From: Cryptosporangium phraense
GTDB lineage: Bacteria; Actinomycetota; Actinomycetes; Mycobacteriales; Cryptosporangiaceae
Assembly (NCBI RefSeq): GCF_006912135.1
Contig: NZ_VIRS01000001.1
Span: 1-64,000 of the forward strand
Direction: 5' to 3'
Length of the DNA stretch: 64,000 bases
The position numbers and the translations under genes were made by a program. Below, one piece after another: positions 34,871 to 44,278 of this stretch; position 1 is the first letter of the stretch, and every line of letters starts with the position of its first letter. Under the pieces are notes generated by a model. It was not told the origin of the DNA, did no database searches, and was given only the letters and a program-made list of their open reading frames with translations.

Positions 34871-35194
34871 TCAGGCCTCGGCGGGCAGCTTGTACCTCAC
34901 TCGGGAGGCCGGCGGCACCAGGTCGAGGTACTCGAGGTGCCTCGCGATCCAGCCCGCGATGTACGGGCAACGCGGCAGCACGTCCAGGCCGCGGCTGCGT
35001 GCGTCGTCGAGCACGTACCGGGCCAGCTGCGACGCGATGCCCCGCCCCTCGAACTCCGACGGCACGCCGGTGTGCGTGAACATGATGACGTCGCCGTCGA
35101 GCTGGTACTCGACCACGCCCGCGACGACGCCGTCGAGCGTCGCCTCGTAGCGACTCTCGTCTTTTACATCCGAAATGGCCAGTTCGTCCGCCAC
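34871..35194 (-). CDS. Small GNAT-fold N-acetyltransferase (YjdJ type)
   Basis: 107 aa from ATG at 35194. The short GNAT form: AGVVEYQLDGDVIMFTHTGV, then the acetyl-CoA loop FEGRGIASQLARYVLDDAR and a Cys-containing RCPYIAGWIARH. This size and CPY motif are typical of YjdJ-like acetyltransferases. Substrate unknown. It is divergent from the exonuclease gene, with about 95 bp between. Confidence 0.9.
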   Translation of the reverse strand: MADELAISDVKDESRYEATLDGVVAGVVEYQLDGDVIMFTHTGVPSEFEGRGIASQLARYVLDDARSRGLDVLPRCPYIAGWIARHLEYLDLVPPASRVRYKLPAEA

Positions 35195-35290
35195 GACTGC
35201 CTCCCCAGGTCGTCGTCAGGAAAACGTATCTACCCCGCTCGGTGTTTCTCAGACGCGACTCGAATCACTCGAATCTGGCAGTCTGACGCC

Positions 35291-36205
35291 GTGGGTTCAC
35301 TCATGCTCCTGGACGCGGCCAGCCTGTACTTCCGCGCGTTCTACGGCGTACCGACGTCGATCACCGCGCCGGACGGGACGCCGATCAACGCCGTGCGTGG
35401 CTTCCTCGACATGGTCTCGACCCTGGTCACCCGGTACCAGCCGGCGCGGCTGGTCGCGTGCCTCGACGAGGACTGGCGGCCGGCCTGGCGGGTCGCGCTG
35501 GTGCCGTCGTACAAGGAGCACCGGCTGGCCGAGGTCGGCGGCGACCCGACCGTCGAGGAGGTTCCCGACCAGCTCGCGCCGCAGGTCCCGGTGCTGCTCG
35601 AGGTGCTGGCCGCGGTCGGCATCGCGACCGCGGGCGCGCCGCACTACGAGGCCGACGACGTGATCGGGACGCTGGCCACCCGCGGCCCCGGCCCGGTCGA
35701 CGTGGTGACCGGCGACCGCGACCTGTTCCAGCTGGTCGACGACGACCGCGGCGTCCGCGTGCTCTACACCGGACGCGGGGTCGCGAAGCTGGAGGAACTG
35801 GACGCCCCGGCCGTGCGCGCGAAGTACGGCATCGAGCCGAGCCAGTACGCCGACTTCGCCACGCTGCGCGGCGACCCCAGCGACGGGCTGCCCGGCGTCG
35901 CCGGGATCGGCGAGAAGACCGCGGCCGGCCTGCTCGGACGCTGGGGCGACCTGGCCGGCCTGATGGCCGCGGTGGACGCCAAGGCACAAGCGCTCCCGGC
36001 CACGCACTGGCGCAAACTGGACGCGGCCCGGGAGTACCTCGCGGTCGCCCCGGACGTCGTGAAGGTGGCCCGGGAAGCGCCGATTCCCGAGGTGATCGAC
36101 GAGCTGCCGGACGCGCCGGTCGACCCCGAGCGGGTCGCGGCGCTGGCCGAGCGCTGGGGCCTGGAGAGCGCGGTCGGCCGCCTCGAGAAGGCCCTGGCCG
36201 GCTGA
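35291..36205 (+). CDS. 5'-3' exonuclease (FEN family, stand-alone)
   Basis: 304 aa from GTG at 35291; an ATG four codons later is an alternative. Metal-binding acidic residues are in LMLLDAASLYFRAFYG, ACLDEDW, HYEADDVIGTLA and VTGDRDLFQLVDD. The helix-hairpin-helix is GLPGVAGIGEKTAAGLL. It corresponds to the 5' nuclease domain of PolA without the polymerase, likely acting in Okazaki-fragment or flap processing. The neighbour helY and the M24 peptidase reproduce the Rv2089c-Rv2092c order. Confidence 0.93.
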   Translation: MGSLMLLDAASLYFRAFYGVPTSITAPDGTPINAVRGFLDMVSTLVTRYQPARLVACLDEDWRPAWRVALVPSYKEHRLAEVGGDPTVEEVPDQLAPQVPVLLEVLAAVGIATAGAPHYEADDVIGTLATRGPGPVDVVTGDRDLFQLVDDDRGVRVLYTGRGVAKLEELDAPAVRAKYGIEPSQYADFATLRGDPSDGLPGVAGIGEKTAAGLLGRWGDLAGLMAAVDAKAQALPATHWRKLDAAREYLAVAPDVVKVAREAPIPEVIDELPDAPVDPERVAALAERWGLESAVGRLEKALAG

Positions 36206-36209
36206 CCGC

Positions 36210-37052
36210 TCAGTTCAGCGCCGGCAACCTCAGGCGGAACGTGGTGCCCGTACCCGGCGACGACCTCACGTCGAGGTCGCCGTGGTGCGCCTGGGCGATC
36301 GCGCTGATCGTGCCCAACCCGAGGTGGGTTTCCCCCTCGCCTTCGGCCGAGCCGCCGTCGACGCCGGCCACCAGACGCAGCGGGCGCAGCAGCCCGGGCT
36401 GGAGCTCGGGCGCGATGCCGATGCCGGTGTCCTGCACCTCGACGACCGGCTCGGGTCCGGCCAGGGCCCGCAGGCTCAGCCGGCCGCCGCGGTCGGTGAA
36501 CCGCAGCGCGTTGCCGGCCAGGTGCTCGATCGCCTGTTCCAGCAGCACCGGGTCCCCCACCGTCCAGACCGGATGCGTCGCCTCGACCGTCACCGCGACC
36601 CCGCTGCCGTTCGCGGCCGGCGCGACCGCGGTCCCGACCCGGTCGACGACCGCGGCCAGGTCCACCGGCACGTGATCGGTGTTCGACTGCCGGGCCCGGG
36701 CCAGCAGGAACAGCGTGTCGATGACGCGCAGCATCCGGTCGGAGTTGGACTTGACCGCGCCGACCAGCCGCTGGGCCGTCGCCGCGTCGAGCCCGCCCGC
36801 GCTGTCGTCGGCCAGCAGCTCGAGCAACGTCCGGATCGCGGTCAGCGGCGTCCGTAGGTGATGCCCGACGAGATCGACGAAGTCGTCGATGAAGTCACCG
36901 GCGGCCGGACCGCCGCCGCGGGCACCGAACGCGGCCTGGAAGGCCGCGTGGTCCGCGGCCGGGTCCACACCGTCGGCCGCGGACCGAGCGCTGGGAACGC
37001 CACCGGCATCGTCGGTGAGGAACCCCCGGTCGTACTGCCCATCGTGCGGCAC
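36210..37052 (-). CDS. Orphan soluble sensor histidine kinase
   Basis: 280 aa from ATG at 37052. A short unstructured N-terminus, then HisKA helix DLVGHHLRTPLTAIRTLLEL, and HATPase_c with EHLAGNALRFTDRGG, VEVQDTGIGIAPEL and GLGTISAIAQAHHGD (quoted in parts). There are no membrane segments and no recognisable sensor domain, and no response regulator lies beside it. The input is presumably a protein partner. It converges on the exonuclease with a four-base gap. Confidence 0.85.
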   Translation of the reverse strand: MPHDGQYDRGFLTDDAGGVPSARSAADGVDPAADHAAFQAAFGARGGGPAAGDFIDDFVDLVGHHLRTPLTAIRTLLELLADDSAGGLDAATAQRLVGAVKSNSDRMLRVIDTLFLLARARQSNTDHVPVDLAAVVDRVGTAVAPAANGSGVAVTVEATHPVWTVGDPVLLEQAIEHLAGNALRFTDRGGRLSLRALAGPEPVVEVQDTGIGIAPELQPGLLRPLRLVAGVDGGSAEGEGETHLGLGTISAIAQAHHGDLDVRSSPGTGTTFRLRLPALN

Positions 37053-37120
37053 TCAGCCCCCACTTGCCCAGATAACTGACTAGAACGCCCGGTATGCCGG
37101 AGATCTAATCACACAGGGCG

Positions 37121-39844
37121 TTAAGCGACAGCCGTATACGCGACGATGCCTCGGCGAGTGGCTTCGATCGCCTCGCGGGCGGTCTTGCGGAGTCCGCTCT
37201 CGGCCGAGGCCGCGCCGGCGATCTGGTCGAGCAGGTCGAGGACCTGCCGGCACCAGCGGACGAAGTCCCCGGCCGGCATCTCGCCCTCGATACCGGCCAC
37301 CGACGTGAGCACCCGCTCCAGCGCCTCGCCGCGCGCCCATCGGAACGCCGGCCACACGAACCCGTAGTCGGGCTCGCGGGTCAGCGACAACCCACGCTGG
37401 CTCTCCTCGGCGTGCAGCTCGGAGGCGAGCCGGCCGATCACCGCCAGCGTGTCCCGGAGCGGCCCGTTCGGCACCGGCGCCGGGCTCTCGTCGGCCCGCC
37501 GCGCCTCGTACACCAGCGCGGACACCGCGCCGGCCAGCTCGGGCGCCGACAGGCCCTCCCAGACCCCGGCGCGCAGGCACTCGGCGACCAGCAGGTCGGA
37601 CTCCGACCAGATCCGGGCCAGCCCGCGACCGGCGTCGGTGACCCGCTCGCCGTCGAGGTAGCCCCGGCTCTCCAGCAGGCCGCAGACCTGGTCGAACGTC
37701 CGCGCGAGGGAGTTCGTGCGGTTGTGGACGCGCTGCTCGAGCTGGTGCGTCTCCCGCGAGAGCCGGTCGAACCGCTCGGCCCAGCGGGCGTGGTCCTCGC
37801 GGTCGTTGCAGCCGTGGCACGGGTGCCTGCGCAGCGCGGCGCGCAGCTCGGCCAGCACGTCGTCGTCGGCCGCGGCCGCGCGGCCCTTCCGCCGCTTGAC
37901 CGCGGCCACGTCGGCCCCGGCCGTCCGCAGAGCGGACGCGAGGTCCCGGCGCGCCTGCGGCGACCGGTGATTGAAGTGCTTCGGCACCCGCATCCGGGTC
38001 AGGACGTCGATCTCCTGCGTGAAATCGGCCAGCGACAGGCGTCCGGCCCACCGGTCCGCGGTGAGGACGAGCGGCCGCGCCTCGCCGAGCGGCTGCGTCC
38101 CGGGGTCGAGGACGACGGCCAGGCCCGCGCGACGGCCGGTCGGCACCATCACGACGTCGCCGATCCGCAGCTTCTCCAGCGAGTCGGCCGCGGCCGCCCG
38201 GCGCTGGGCCGCACCCTGCTTGGCCAGCGAGTTCTCGCGCTCCTTGATCTGCCGCCGGAGCGCCGCGTACTCGGCGAAGTCACCGAGGTGGCAGGTCATC
38301 GACTCCTGGTAGGCGTCGAGCGCGTCGTGCTGCCGCTGGGCCTGCTTGGCCAGGCCGACCACCGCCCGGTCGGCCTGGAACTGCGCGAACGACGTCTCCA
38401 GCAGCTCGCGGGCGCGTTCGCGCCCGACCGACCCGACCAGGTTGACCGCCATGTTGTAGGACGGCCGGAAGCTGGACCGCAGCGGATACGTGCGGGTCGA
38501 GGCCAGGCCGGCCACGTGCCGGGGGTCGATCTCGGGCGACCAGACCACGACCGCGTGGCCCTCGACGTCGATACCGCGCCGTCCGGCGCGTCCGGTGAGC
38601 TGCGTGTACTCCCCCGCGGTCAGGTCGACGTGCGTCTCGCCGTTGAACTTGACCAGACGTTCGAGGACGACGGACCGGGCCGGCATGTTGATGCCCAGCG
38701 CCAGCGTCTCGGTGGCGAACACCGCCTTGACCAGCCCGCGGACGAACAGCTCCTCGACGACCTCCTTGTAGACCGGCAGCAGGCCGGCGTGGTGGGCGGC
38801 CAGCCCGCGCTGCAGCCCGTCGAGCCACTCCCAGTAGCCGAGCACCTGCAGGTCTTCGGCCGCGAGGTCCTTGGTGCGCTCCTCGGCGATGCGCCGGATC
38901 TCGGCCCGCTCGTCCGGCGTGGTCAGGCGCAGGCCCGCGGCCATGCACTGCTGGACGGCCGCGTCGCAGCCGGCCCGGCTGAACACGAACGTGATCGCCG
39001 GGAGCAGGCCCTCGGCGTCCAGGCGCTCAATGACGTCGGACCGGAACGGCACCAGGTTCTTGGCCCGGATCGGCCGGCCGCTGCGGGTGTACTGGACCCG
39101 GCGGAGCTGGTCCCGGACGAACCGGGTCAGGTCGGGGTCGACGTCCTTCTGGGTCGCCTCGGCGGTCGACTTCTCGGTGAACAGGTCGAACATCCGGCGG
39201 CCGACCAGCATGTGCTGCCAGAGCGGCACCGGGCGGTGCTCGGACACCACGACGGCGGTGTCACCGCGGACCGTGACCAGCCACTCCGCGAACTCCTCGG
39301 CGTTGCTGACCGTCGCCGACAGCGAGACCAGCGCGACCGACTCGGGGAGGTGGATGATCACCTCCTCCCAGACCGCACCGCGGAACCGGTCGGCCAGGTA
39401 GTGCACCTCGTCCATGACGACGAACGCGAGGTTGGTCAGCGCGGCGGAACCGGCGTACAGCATGTTCCGCAGGACCTCGGTGGTCATCACGACCACGGGC
39501 GCGTCGCCGTTGATCGCGTTGTCACCGGTGAGGAGGCCGACCTGCTCGGCGCCGTACCGGGCGACCAGGTCGTTGTACTTCTGGTTGGACAGCGCCTTGA
39601 TCGGCGTCGTGTAGAAGCACTTGGTGCCGTGACGCAGCGCCAGGTGGACCGCGAACTCGCCGACGACGGTCTTGCCGGCCCCGGTCGGGGCGCAGACCAG
39701 CACCCCTCCACCGTCTTCGAGTGCCTGGCAGGCCTCCCGCTGGAAATCATCGAGGTCGAACGACAGCTGCGCGGTGAAGTCGGTGTAGGCCGGGTAGGAG
39801 GCCCTCCGACGAGCCGCCGCGTACTGCTCGGCGGGGGAGCTCAT
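37121..39844 (-). CDS. helY: Mtr4/Ski2-like DEAD-box RNA helicase HelY
   Basis: 907 aa from ATG at 39844. Motif I VCAPTGAGKTVVGEFAV, Ia TPIKALSNQKY, II VVMDEVHYLADRFRG, III VSLSATVSNAEEFAEW, V ETLALGINMPARSVV and VI TQLTGRAGRRGIDVEG, followed by a long C-terminal arm and a helical domain with a CHGC pair. Ski2-like helicases unwind structured RNA for decay; the actinobacterial enzyme is annotated helY and sits by tatC in mycobacteria. Here an insertion of other genes separates it from tatC. Confidence 0.93.
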   Translation of the reverse strand: MSSPAEQYAAARRRASYPAYTDFTAQLSFDLDDFQREACQALEDGGGVLVCAPTGAGKTVVGEFAVHLALRHGTKCFYTTPIKALSNQKYNDLVARYGAEQVGLLTGDNAINGDAPVVVMTTEVLRNMLYAGSAALTNLAFVVMDEVHYLADRFRGAVWEEVIIHLPESVALVSLSATVSNAEEFAEWLVTVRGDTAVVVSEHRPVPLWQHMLVGRRMFDLFTEKSTAEATQKDVDPDLTRFVRDQLRRVQYTRSGRPIRAKNLVPFRSDVIERLDAEGLLPAITFVFSRAGCDAAVQQCMAAGLRLTTPDERAEIRRIAEERTKDLAAEDLQVLGYWEWLDGLQRGLAAHHAGLLPVYKEVVEELFVRGLVKAVFATETLALGINMPARSVVLERLVKFNGETHVDLTAGEYTQLTGRAGRRGIDVEGHAVVVWSPEIDPRHVAGLASTRTYPLRSSFRPSYNMAVNLVGSVGRERARELLETSFAQFQADRAVVGLAKQAQRQHDALDAYQESMTCHLGDFAEYAALRRQIKERENSLAKQGAAQRRAAAADSLEKLRIGDVVMVPTGRRAGLAVVLDPGTQPLGEARPLVLTADRWAGRLSLADFTQEIDVLTRMRVPKHFNHRSPQARRDLASALRTAGADVAAVKRRKGRAAAADDDVLAELRAALRRHPCHGCNDREDHARWAERFDRLSRETHQLEQRVHNRTNSLARTFDQVCGLLESRGYLDGERVTDAGRGLARIWSESDLLVAECLRAGVWEGLSAPELAGAVSALVYEARRADESPAPVPNGPLRDTLAVIGRLASELHAEESQRGLSLTREPDYGFVWPAFRWARGEALERVLTSVAGIEGEMPAGDFVRWCRQVLDLLDQIAGAASAESGLRKTAREAIEATRRGIVAYTAVA

Positions 39845-40012
39845 ACCGCCCAGGCTACGCGAGTGCGCGATCGATTCACGCGGCGCGCGGGCGGCGTTAC
39901 GACGTCACCCCCGGTGAGCAGCTTGGTACTGAGCCGTATTCCGACACTTCGGGCCGTTACCGGCGATTCACCAACGATTCCTGGCAAGCGAAAGAATTGG
40001 TCGCGGAAAGCG

Positions 40013-40052
40013 CGAATCCCCGGGTGTGGCCGCAGCCGCACCCGGGGATTCG
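40013..40052 (-). terminator. Hairpin terminator after the CapD-like gene
   Basis: Fourteen-base perfect arms CGAATCCCCGGGTG (40013-40026) and CACCCGGGGATTCG (40039-40052), eleven bases past the stop at 40063 on the minus strand. No T-run follows, which is common in high-GC actinomycetes. Confidence 0.75.
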
Positions 40053-40062
40053 GAAATGTCAC

Positions 40063-41577
40063 TCAGGCGGTGGCCGCGACCGGATTCGGCGCCGGGTTGA
40101 TCGCGTCGACCATCGGCTTCAATTCCGGCTCCTCGGCCAAGCTGCGCAGCGTCCGGCTGACGCGGTCGGCGTTCAGCGTGGCGAATTCCGGGCCGAATTG
40201 CACACCCTGCAAAGAATCGATCAGCATCGGGACCACCGGGCCCAATTCGCCGACCGTGGCGCCTTCCCGCGCGAGCACCTCGGGGTCGCAGCCCCACATC
40301 AGCATGCGCATCCGCTGCACGGCGTCCGAGCTCTCGAACGTCGCCTTGCAACCCCACTGCAGGAACTCGGCCAGCCGCCGCTTGTGGGTGTCGCGGTCCT
40401 CGACGTCGGACGCCTCGACGTCCGAACAGAGCCGGTCGACCTCGGCGAGCACCGACGCCGCCGGACGCGACGGGCGGGAGATCATCATGCCCTCGTCGTC
40501 GGTGAGGTGCGCGCCCTCGGACTCGAGCGCGTTGAGCATCGGGTGCGTCTTCCACGGGGCCGACCAGTCGAGCTGCCCGAGGAACGTGTGCTTCTCGTAG
40601 CCGGCCGGGAGACCCATGAAGCAGAGCGGAACCTCCTGGCCGCTGATCGCGATCGTGTGCAGCGCGAGGCGGAGGATGTCGAGCGGCCAGCCCAGGTCAC
40701 CGACCGTGACCAGCGTCGCCTCGCCGTCGTCGACGTAGAGCGTCGTGTTGAGCACCAGCGCGACGGCCTCGACCATGCTCTGGACGTACATCAGCCGGTA
40801 CGGCTCGTGAATGTTGAGGACCCCGTTGCCGACCTTCCGGCGGAAGTCGTCGAACACGATGCTGTTCTCGGCGATGTGCGTGAACCGCACCATGCCGACC
40901 TTGGTCGTCATCGCCGGCGCGAGCTCGGCGATCATGTACTCGGCGACCTTCTTGCTACCCGCGTAGACGTCCGGCGTGTAGTAGCGCGCGGCCTTGCCGG
41001 TGGACGCGTGGACGAAGATCTCGACGCCGAACTGCTCGCACAGCGTGACGATGTTGCGGGTGCCGGAGATGTTCGTCGTGATCGTGAACGCGGTCTCGAA
41101 CTCGGCCAGGCCCGGCTCGCGCTGCGCGGCCAGGTGGTAGACGATCTCCGGGTTGAACTCGGCGAACACCTTGCCGGTGGCCTCGACGTCCCGGATGTCG
41201 CAGACGACCGGGATCACGCGGCCCTCGGCGCCGGCCGGAACCGGCGACTCCTTGAGGTCGAGCGCCAGGATCGCGCCGGTCGGCAGCCGGTTGGCCAGCG
41301 CCTCGACGACCTCGGACCCGACCGCGCCCGCGGCGCCGGTGACCAGCACGCGCCGGCCGCGCAGGAAGTCGGCCAGGCGGGCCTCCTCCAGCGGTACCGC
41401 GCGCTGCCGGTAGATGTCCATGGGATCGACCGTGATCGGCTCGTCGTTGTTGTACGAGCTGATCAGGGTGCTCGTCAGCTCCCATAAGCGGGCGCGCACG
41501 GCCTCCGGGTCGGCACCGAACTCGCCTGCCGGCGCCAGCGTCAGTATTTCCTCGATGATCTCGGCGCGACTGAGCAT
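40063..41577 (-). CDS. NAD-dependent epimerase/dehydratase, CapD/polysaccharide-biosynthesis type
   Basis: 504 aa from ATG at 41577. Residues 1-75 are a helical extension; the Rossmann dinucleotide site VLVTGAAGAVGSEVVEAL follows, then VVCDIRDVEA, IVYHLAAQREPG, and the catalytic Tyr/Lys in DVYAGSKKVAEYM. A ~170-residue C-terminal part after about residue 330 has no domain I recognise (LQWGCKATFESSDAVQRM). CapD/FlaA1-like enzymes act on UDP-linked sugars for surface polysaccharides. It stands alone, with a long AT-richer leader upstream and a hairpin downstream. Confidence 0.85.
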   Translation of the reverse strand: MLSRAEIIEEILTLAPAGEFGADPEAVRARLWELTSTLISSYNNDEPITVDPMDIYRQRAVPLEEARLADFLRGRRVLVTGAAGAVGSEVVEALANRLPTGAILALDLKESPVPAGAEGRVIPVVCDIRDVEATGKVFAEFNPEIVYHLAAQREPGLAEFETAFTITTNISGTRNIVTLCEQFGVEIFVHASTGKAARYYTPDVYAGSKKVAEYMIAELAPAMTTKVGMVRFTHIAENSIVFDDFRRKVGNGVLNIHEPYRLMYVQSMVEAVALVLNTTLYVDDGEATLVTVGDLGWPLDILRLALHTIAISGQEVPLCFMGLPAGYEKHTFLGQLDWSAPWKTHPMLNALESEGAHLTDDEGMMISRPSRPAASVLAEVDRLCSDVEASDVEDRDTHKRRLAEFLQWGCKATFESSDAVQRMRMLMWGCDPEVLAREGATVGELGPVVPMLIDSLQGVQFGPEFATLNADRVSRTLRSLAEEPELKPMVDAINPAPNPVAATA

Positions 41578-42132
41578 GGACTGCCCCCCATCCTCGCTGT
41601 TCGTGACCGTCTGGCTGTGGGGACATACGGCGGTCCCAGGCGGCGTACCGACGCCGCACAGACCTGTCCGACCGCCTCACAATCGACGCGGAGCTTTCGA
41701 AAAAGCCTCTGGTTAACGGAAAGTTTCAAATTGCTTTGGCCCGTTGCGAAAAGACAATACAGGCCCGTTCAAGTCTCACGCTATCGGTCCCCGCAAGCGA
41801 AGCGGTGCCCGAAGCGATCATGAACCACAAAATCCGGGAGTGACCACCACTACGATGCCGAGGTAACAGCGAGTACTAGGCCGACCACGTCCGTTCGTCG
41901 AAACAAAACCGCCGTTCGGTCAACTACTGGCCGGTCACCTGGGCTTTCGTCGCAACAGAAAACGGTGCAACCGTCACGGACGGTCGCCACCAAAGTAATA
42001 CCATTACATTGTTATTTCCGAATAGCGGCCCTGTTTCACGCGGGCCGGACGCAATACCTACCAGCTCGATAGGTTTTTGCGCGGGATCACCACGGAGGCC
42101 TGTGGTTCGCGCGGTGCGTTAGCGTGAGGACC
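41578..42132. other. 550-bp intergenic region, locally AT-rich
   Basis: No coding frame, RNA gene or known riboswitch is recognised. AT-rich patches at about 41695-41770 and 41985-42060 (for example CATTACATTGTTATTTCCG) contrast with the genome and are likely promoter or upstream regulatory regions for the divergent CapD-like gene and HAD gene. A long untranslated leader for the CapD-like gene is possible. Confidence 0.55.
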
Positions 42133-42843
42133 GTGTCCGATGCCCGACAGCTCCGTCCTATTGACGCCGTCTTCTTCGATTTTTCCGGCACGTTGCTGTC
42201 GGTCGAACCGGCCGCCGACTGGCTCGTCCGGGCGGCCACTCCCCTCGGTCTGCAGTTCACCGACGCCGAATCCGGCGAGATGATCGAGCGGCTGATCCGG
42301 TCCGGACGTCCGGGTGGCCCGGCGCCGACCGGGCTCTCCGGTGCGTTGGCCGAGCTCTACGCGGCCCGCGATCTCACTCCCGAGCAGCACCGGGAGGCCT
42401 ACGTCGCGCTGATGGCCCGCGCCGACCTGCCCGATCCGCGGCTGGCCGAGGCGCTGTACGACGCGATGTTCCCGCCGGAGGCCTGGGTGCCGTATCCGGA
42501 CGCTCCCCACGTCCTGGAGACGCTGCACGCGCACGGAATCAAGGTGGCCGTGGTCAGCAACATCGCCCACGACCTGCGGCCGACGTTCGACCACCACGGG
42601 CTGACGCAGTGGGTGGACGCGTTCGTGTTCTCGTACGAGGTCGACGCGATGAAGCCGAGCCCGAAGATCTTCGCGGCCGCGTGCGAGGCGGTCGGGGTCG
42701 AGCCGGAGCGGGCGCTGATGGTCGGCGACACGCTCGCGGACGCCGGCGCGGCCGAGAGCGGGATCCAAGCTCTGGTGCTGCCGGCGAGCCCGCCCGGCGA
42801 GGTACACGGCCTGGCCGCGGTCCTGGCCCTGGCCGGCCTCTGA
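42133..42843 (+). CDS. HAD-superfamily hydrolase
   Basis: 236 aa from GTG at 42133 (GAGG close upstream; GTG at 42124 is the alternative). Motif I is DAVFFDFSGTLL, with the nucleophile Asp kept but the usual second Asp replaced by Ser. Motif II VAVVSNIAHD, motif III KPSPKIFAAA, motif IV MVGDTLADAGAAESG. A cap domain occupies residues about 20-110. Likely a phosphatase or dehalogenase-type enzyme of unknown substrate; the Ser at the DxD position makes ordinary phosphatase chemistry less certain. Confidence 0.85.
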   Translation: MSDARQLRPIDAVFFDFSGTLLSVEPAADWLVRAATPLGLQFTDAESGEMIERLIRSGRPGGPAPTGLSGALAELYAARDLTPEQHREAYVALMARADLPDPRLAEALYDAMFPPEAWVPYPDAPHVLETLHAHGIKVAVVSNIAHDLRPTFDHHGLTQWVDAFVFSYEVDAMKPSPKIFAAACEAVGVEPERALMVGDTLADAGAAESGIQALVLPASPPGEVHGLAAVLALAGL

Positions 42844-42900
42844 CCGAAGCGAGGCCGCGCGCGGCCTGCACCGCCGGCGGCCGGTCCGAAGGGCGGCGGT

Positions 42901-42951
42901 GCGGCAGGGCGGTGCGGCAGGGCGGTGCGGCAGGGCGGTGCGGCAGGGCGG
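42901..42951. repeat. 13-bp tandem repeat, four copies
   Basis: Four exact copies of gcggcagggcggt (the last lacks its final base) lie between the HAD gene and the first TIG-protein gene. Non-coding; a likely slippage hotspot. Confidence 0.9.
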
Positions 42952-43050
42952 CGCCGCCGCCGGCGACCGGGGCCGTGGGGGGCTCAGGCGCTGCCGCGGC
43001 GTGCCGATGTCTTCTCCGGTACCGCCTTGGTCTCACGGAGGAGACGACTC

Positions 43051-44142
43051 GTGAAGCTCGACACCCGCGCGGCCGCCGCGGCCGCCGCTCTCCTGTGCGC
43101 GAGCGCGCTCGGAATCGGCACGCTCGCCGCCGCGACCCCCGCGCTGGCCAATTCCGGCCCGACGACCAAGAGGACGCCTCCCGCGGCGGCCAAGCGTGCC
43201 CCCAAACCGAGGGCAAAAGCACGCGCCAAGGCGACCCCGAAAGCGTCGACCACGCCCAAGCCCACCCCCACCGGCCCGGTCGTCATCTCGGTCGCGTCTC
43301 TGAGCAGCGCCTACGGCAGCACCGCGGGCGGCACCACGGTCGTCCTCACCGGCAAGGGCTTCAGCCGCGTCGACGCCACGAAGAAGTCGTCGGTGCTGTT
43401 CGGCACGACCCCCGCCACCACGTTCCTCGTCCTCTCCGACACCCAGATCGCGGCCACCGCCCCGGCCGGCACCGGCACGAAGGTGCAGGTCTCGGTCACC
43501 GACGGCACATACACCAGCCCCGACACCACCGGCGACGACTTCACCTACCTCGACCCGATCACGGTCGCCGTCCCGGACAGGACCGAGCTGTCCGCGGCCG
43601 GCGGCACGGTCGTCCGCCTGACGCTCTCCGGCAAGAACCTCGACCTCGGCACCTCCCAGAGCACGTTCGCGGCCAAGAAGATCACCGCCACCGTCGACGG
43701 CACGACCGCCCCGCTCACCTGGGTCGATGCCACCCACGTCGACCTGACCGCCCCGGCCGGACTGCCGACGAAGACCGGCGCCAAGCTCCCGATCGTCGTC
43801 TACAACAACGGGGTCGCCGGACCGGCCGACAGCACCCACGCCCGCTACGACGCGGTCGTCACCAAGCTGTCGGTGACCAGCGGAAAGCTCGCCGGCACGA
43901 CCGGCTCGACGGCCAAGCCGGCGCTGACGATCACCGGCGTCGGCCTGGCCACGGCGACCGGCTTCACGTTCGGCAAGACCCCGGGGACGTGCACCGCGGC
44001 CGCCGGCAAGGAGTCGACGACGTGGACGTGCGTGAACATCCCGGCCGGCCCGGCGGGCGCGGTCCCGGTCCTCCCGACGTTCACCGACGGCACGACCGCC
44101 GGCCTCACCGCGGGCTCCATCTACACGTACACGAACCTCTGA
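43051..44142 (+). CDS. Secreted TIG/IPT-domain protein, paralogue 1
   Basis: 363 aa from GTG at 43051 with ACGGAGGAG upstream. Signal peptide through about residue 34 (hydrophobic core then PALA-NS), a Lys/Ala/Pro-rich basic segment (about 35-75), then a TIG/IPT domain beginning VVISVASLSSAYGSTAGGTT with the typical TGKGF and SDTQIAATAPAG. A middle beta-domain and a final TIG-like repeat (KPALTITGVGLATATG) ending YTYTNL follow. No sortase or membrane anchor is seen. The basic region could bind the cell wall. TIG domains are Ig-like and occur in adhesins and surface proteins. Confidence 0.85.
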   Translation: MKLDTRAAAAAAALLCASALGIGTLAAATPALANSGPTTKRTPPAAAKRAPKPRAKARAKATPKASTTPKPTPTGPVVISVASLSSAYGSTAGGTTVVLTGKGFSRVDATKKSSVLFGTTPATTFLVLSDTQIAATAPAGTGTKVQVSVTDGTYTSPDTTGDDFTYLDPITVAVPDRTELSAAGGTVVRLTLSGKNLDLGTSQSTFAAKKITATVDGTTAPLTWVDATHVDLTAPAGLPTKTGAKLPIVVYNNGVAGPADSTHARYDAVVTKLSVTSGKLAGTTGSTAKPALTITGVGLATATGFTFGKTPGTCTAAAGKESTTWTCVNIPAGPAGAVPVLPTFTDGTTAGLTAGSIYTYTNL

Positions 44143-44278
44143 CCCGGCCGCATCAGGCCATTTGACCGTTTAGTGTTGTTATTAGTCTTTCGGTATGTTT
44201 GTCTGGCGACGAGCGTTCGGCGGCGTGTAGGCGCCGTCTGGATCCGGGGCTCCGTCCCCGCCGTCGCATGGAGAACAC

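Noticed and set aside
37083-37124. AACGCCC...GGGCGTT inverted repeat past helY as a terminator
   Set aside because: Only seven-base arms with a ~28-base loop; too weak to call.
37412-40600. A very long plus-strand open frame opposite helY
   Set aside because: Antisense shadow in high-GC DNA; its protein is Arg/Val/Gly-rich without domains, while helY on the minus strand has every helicase motif.
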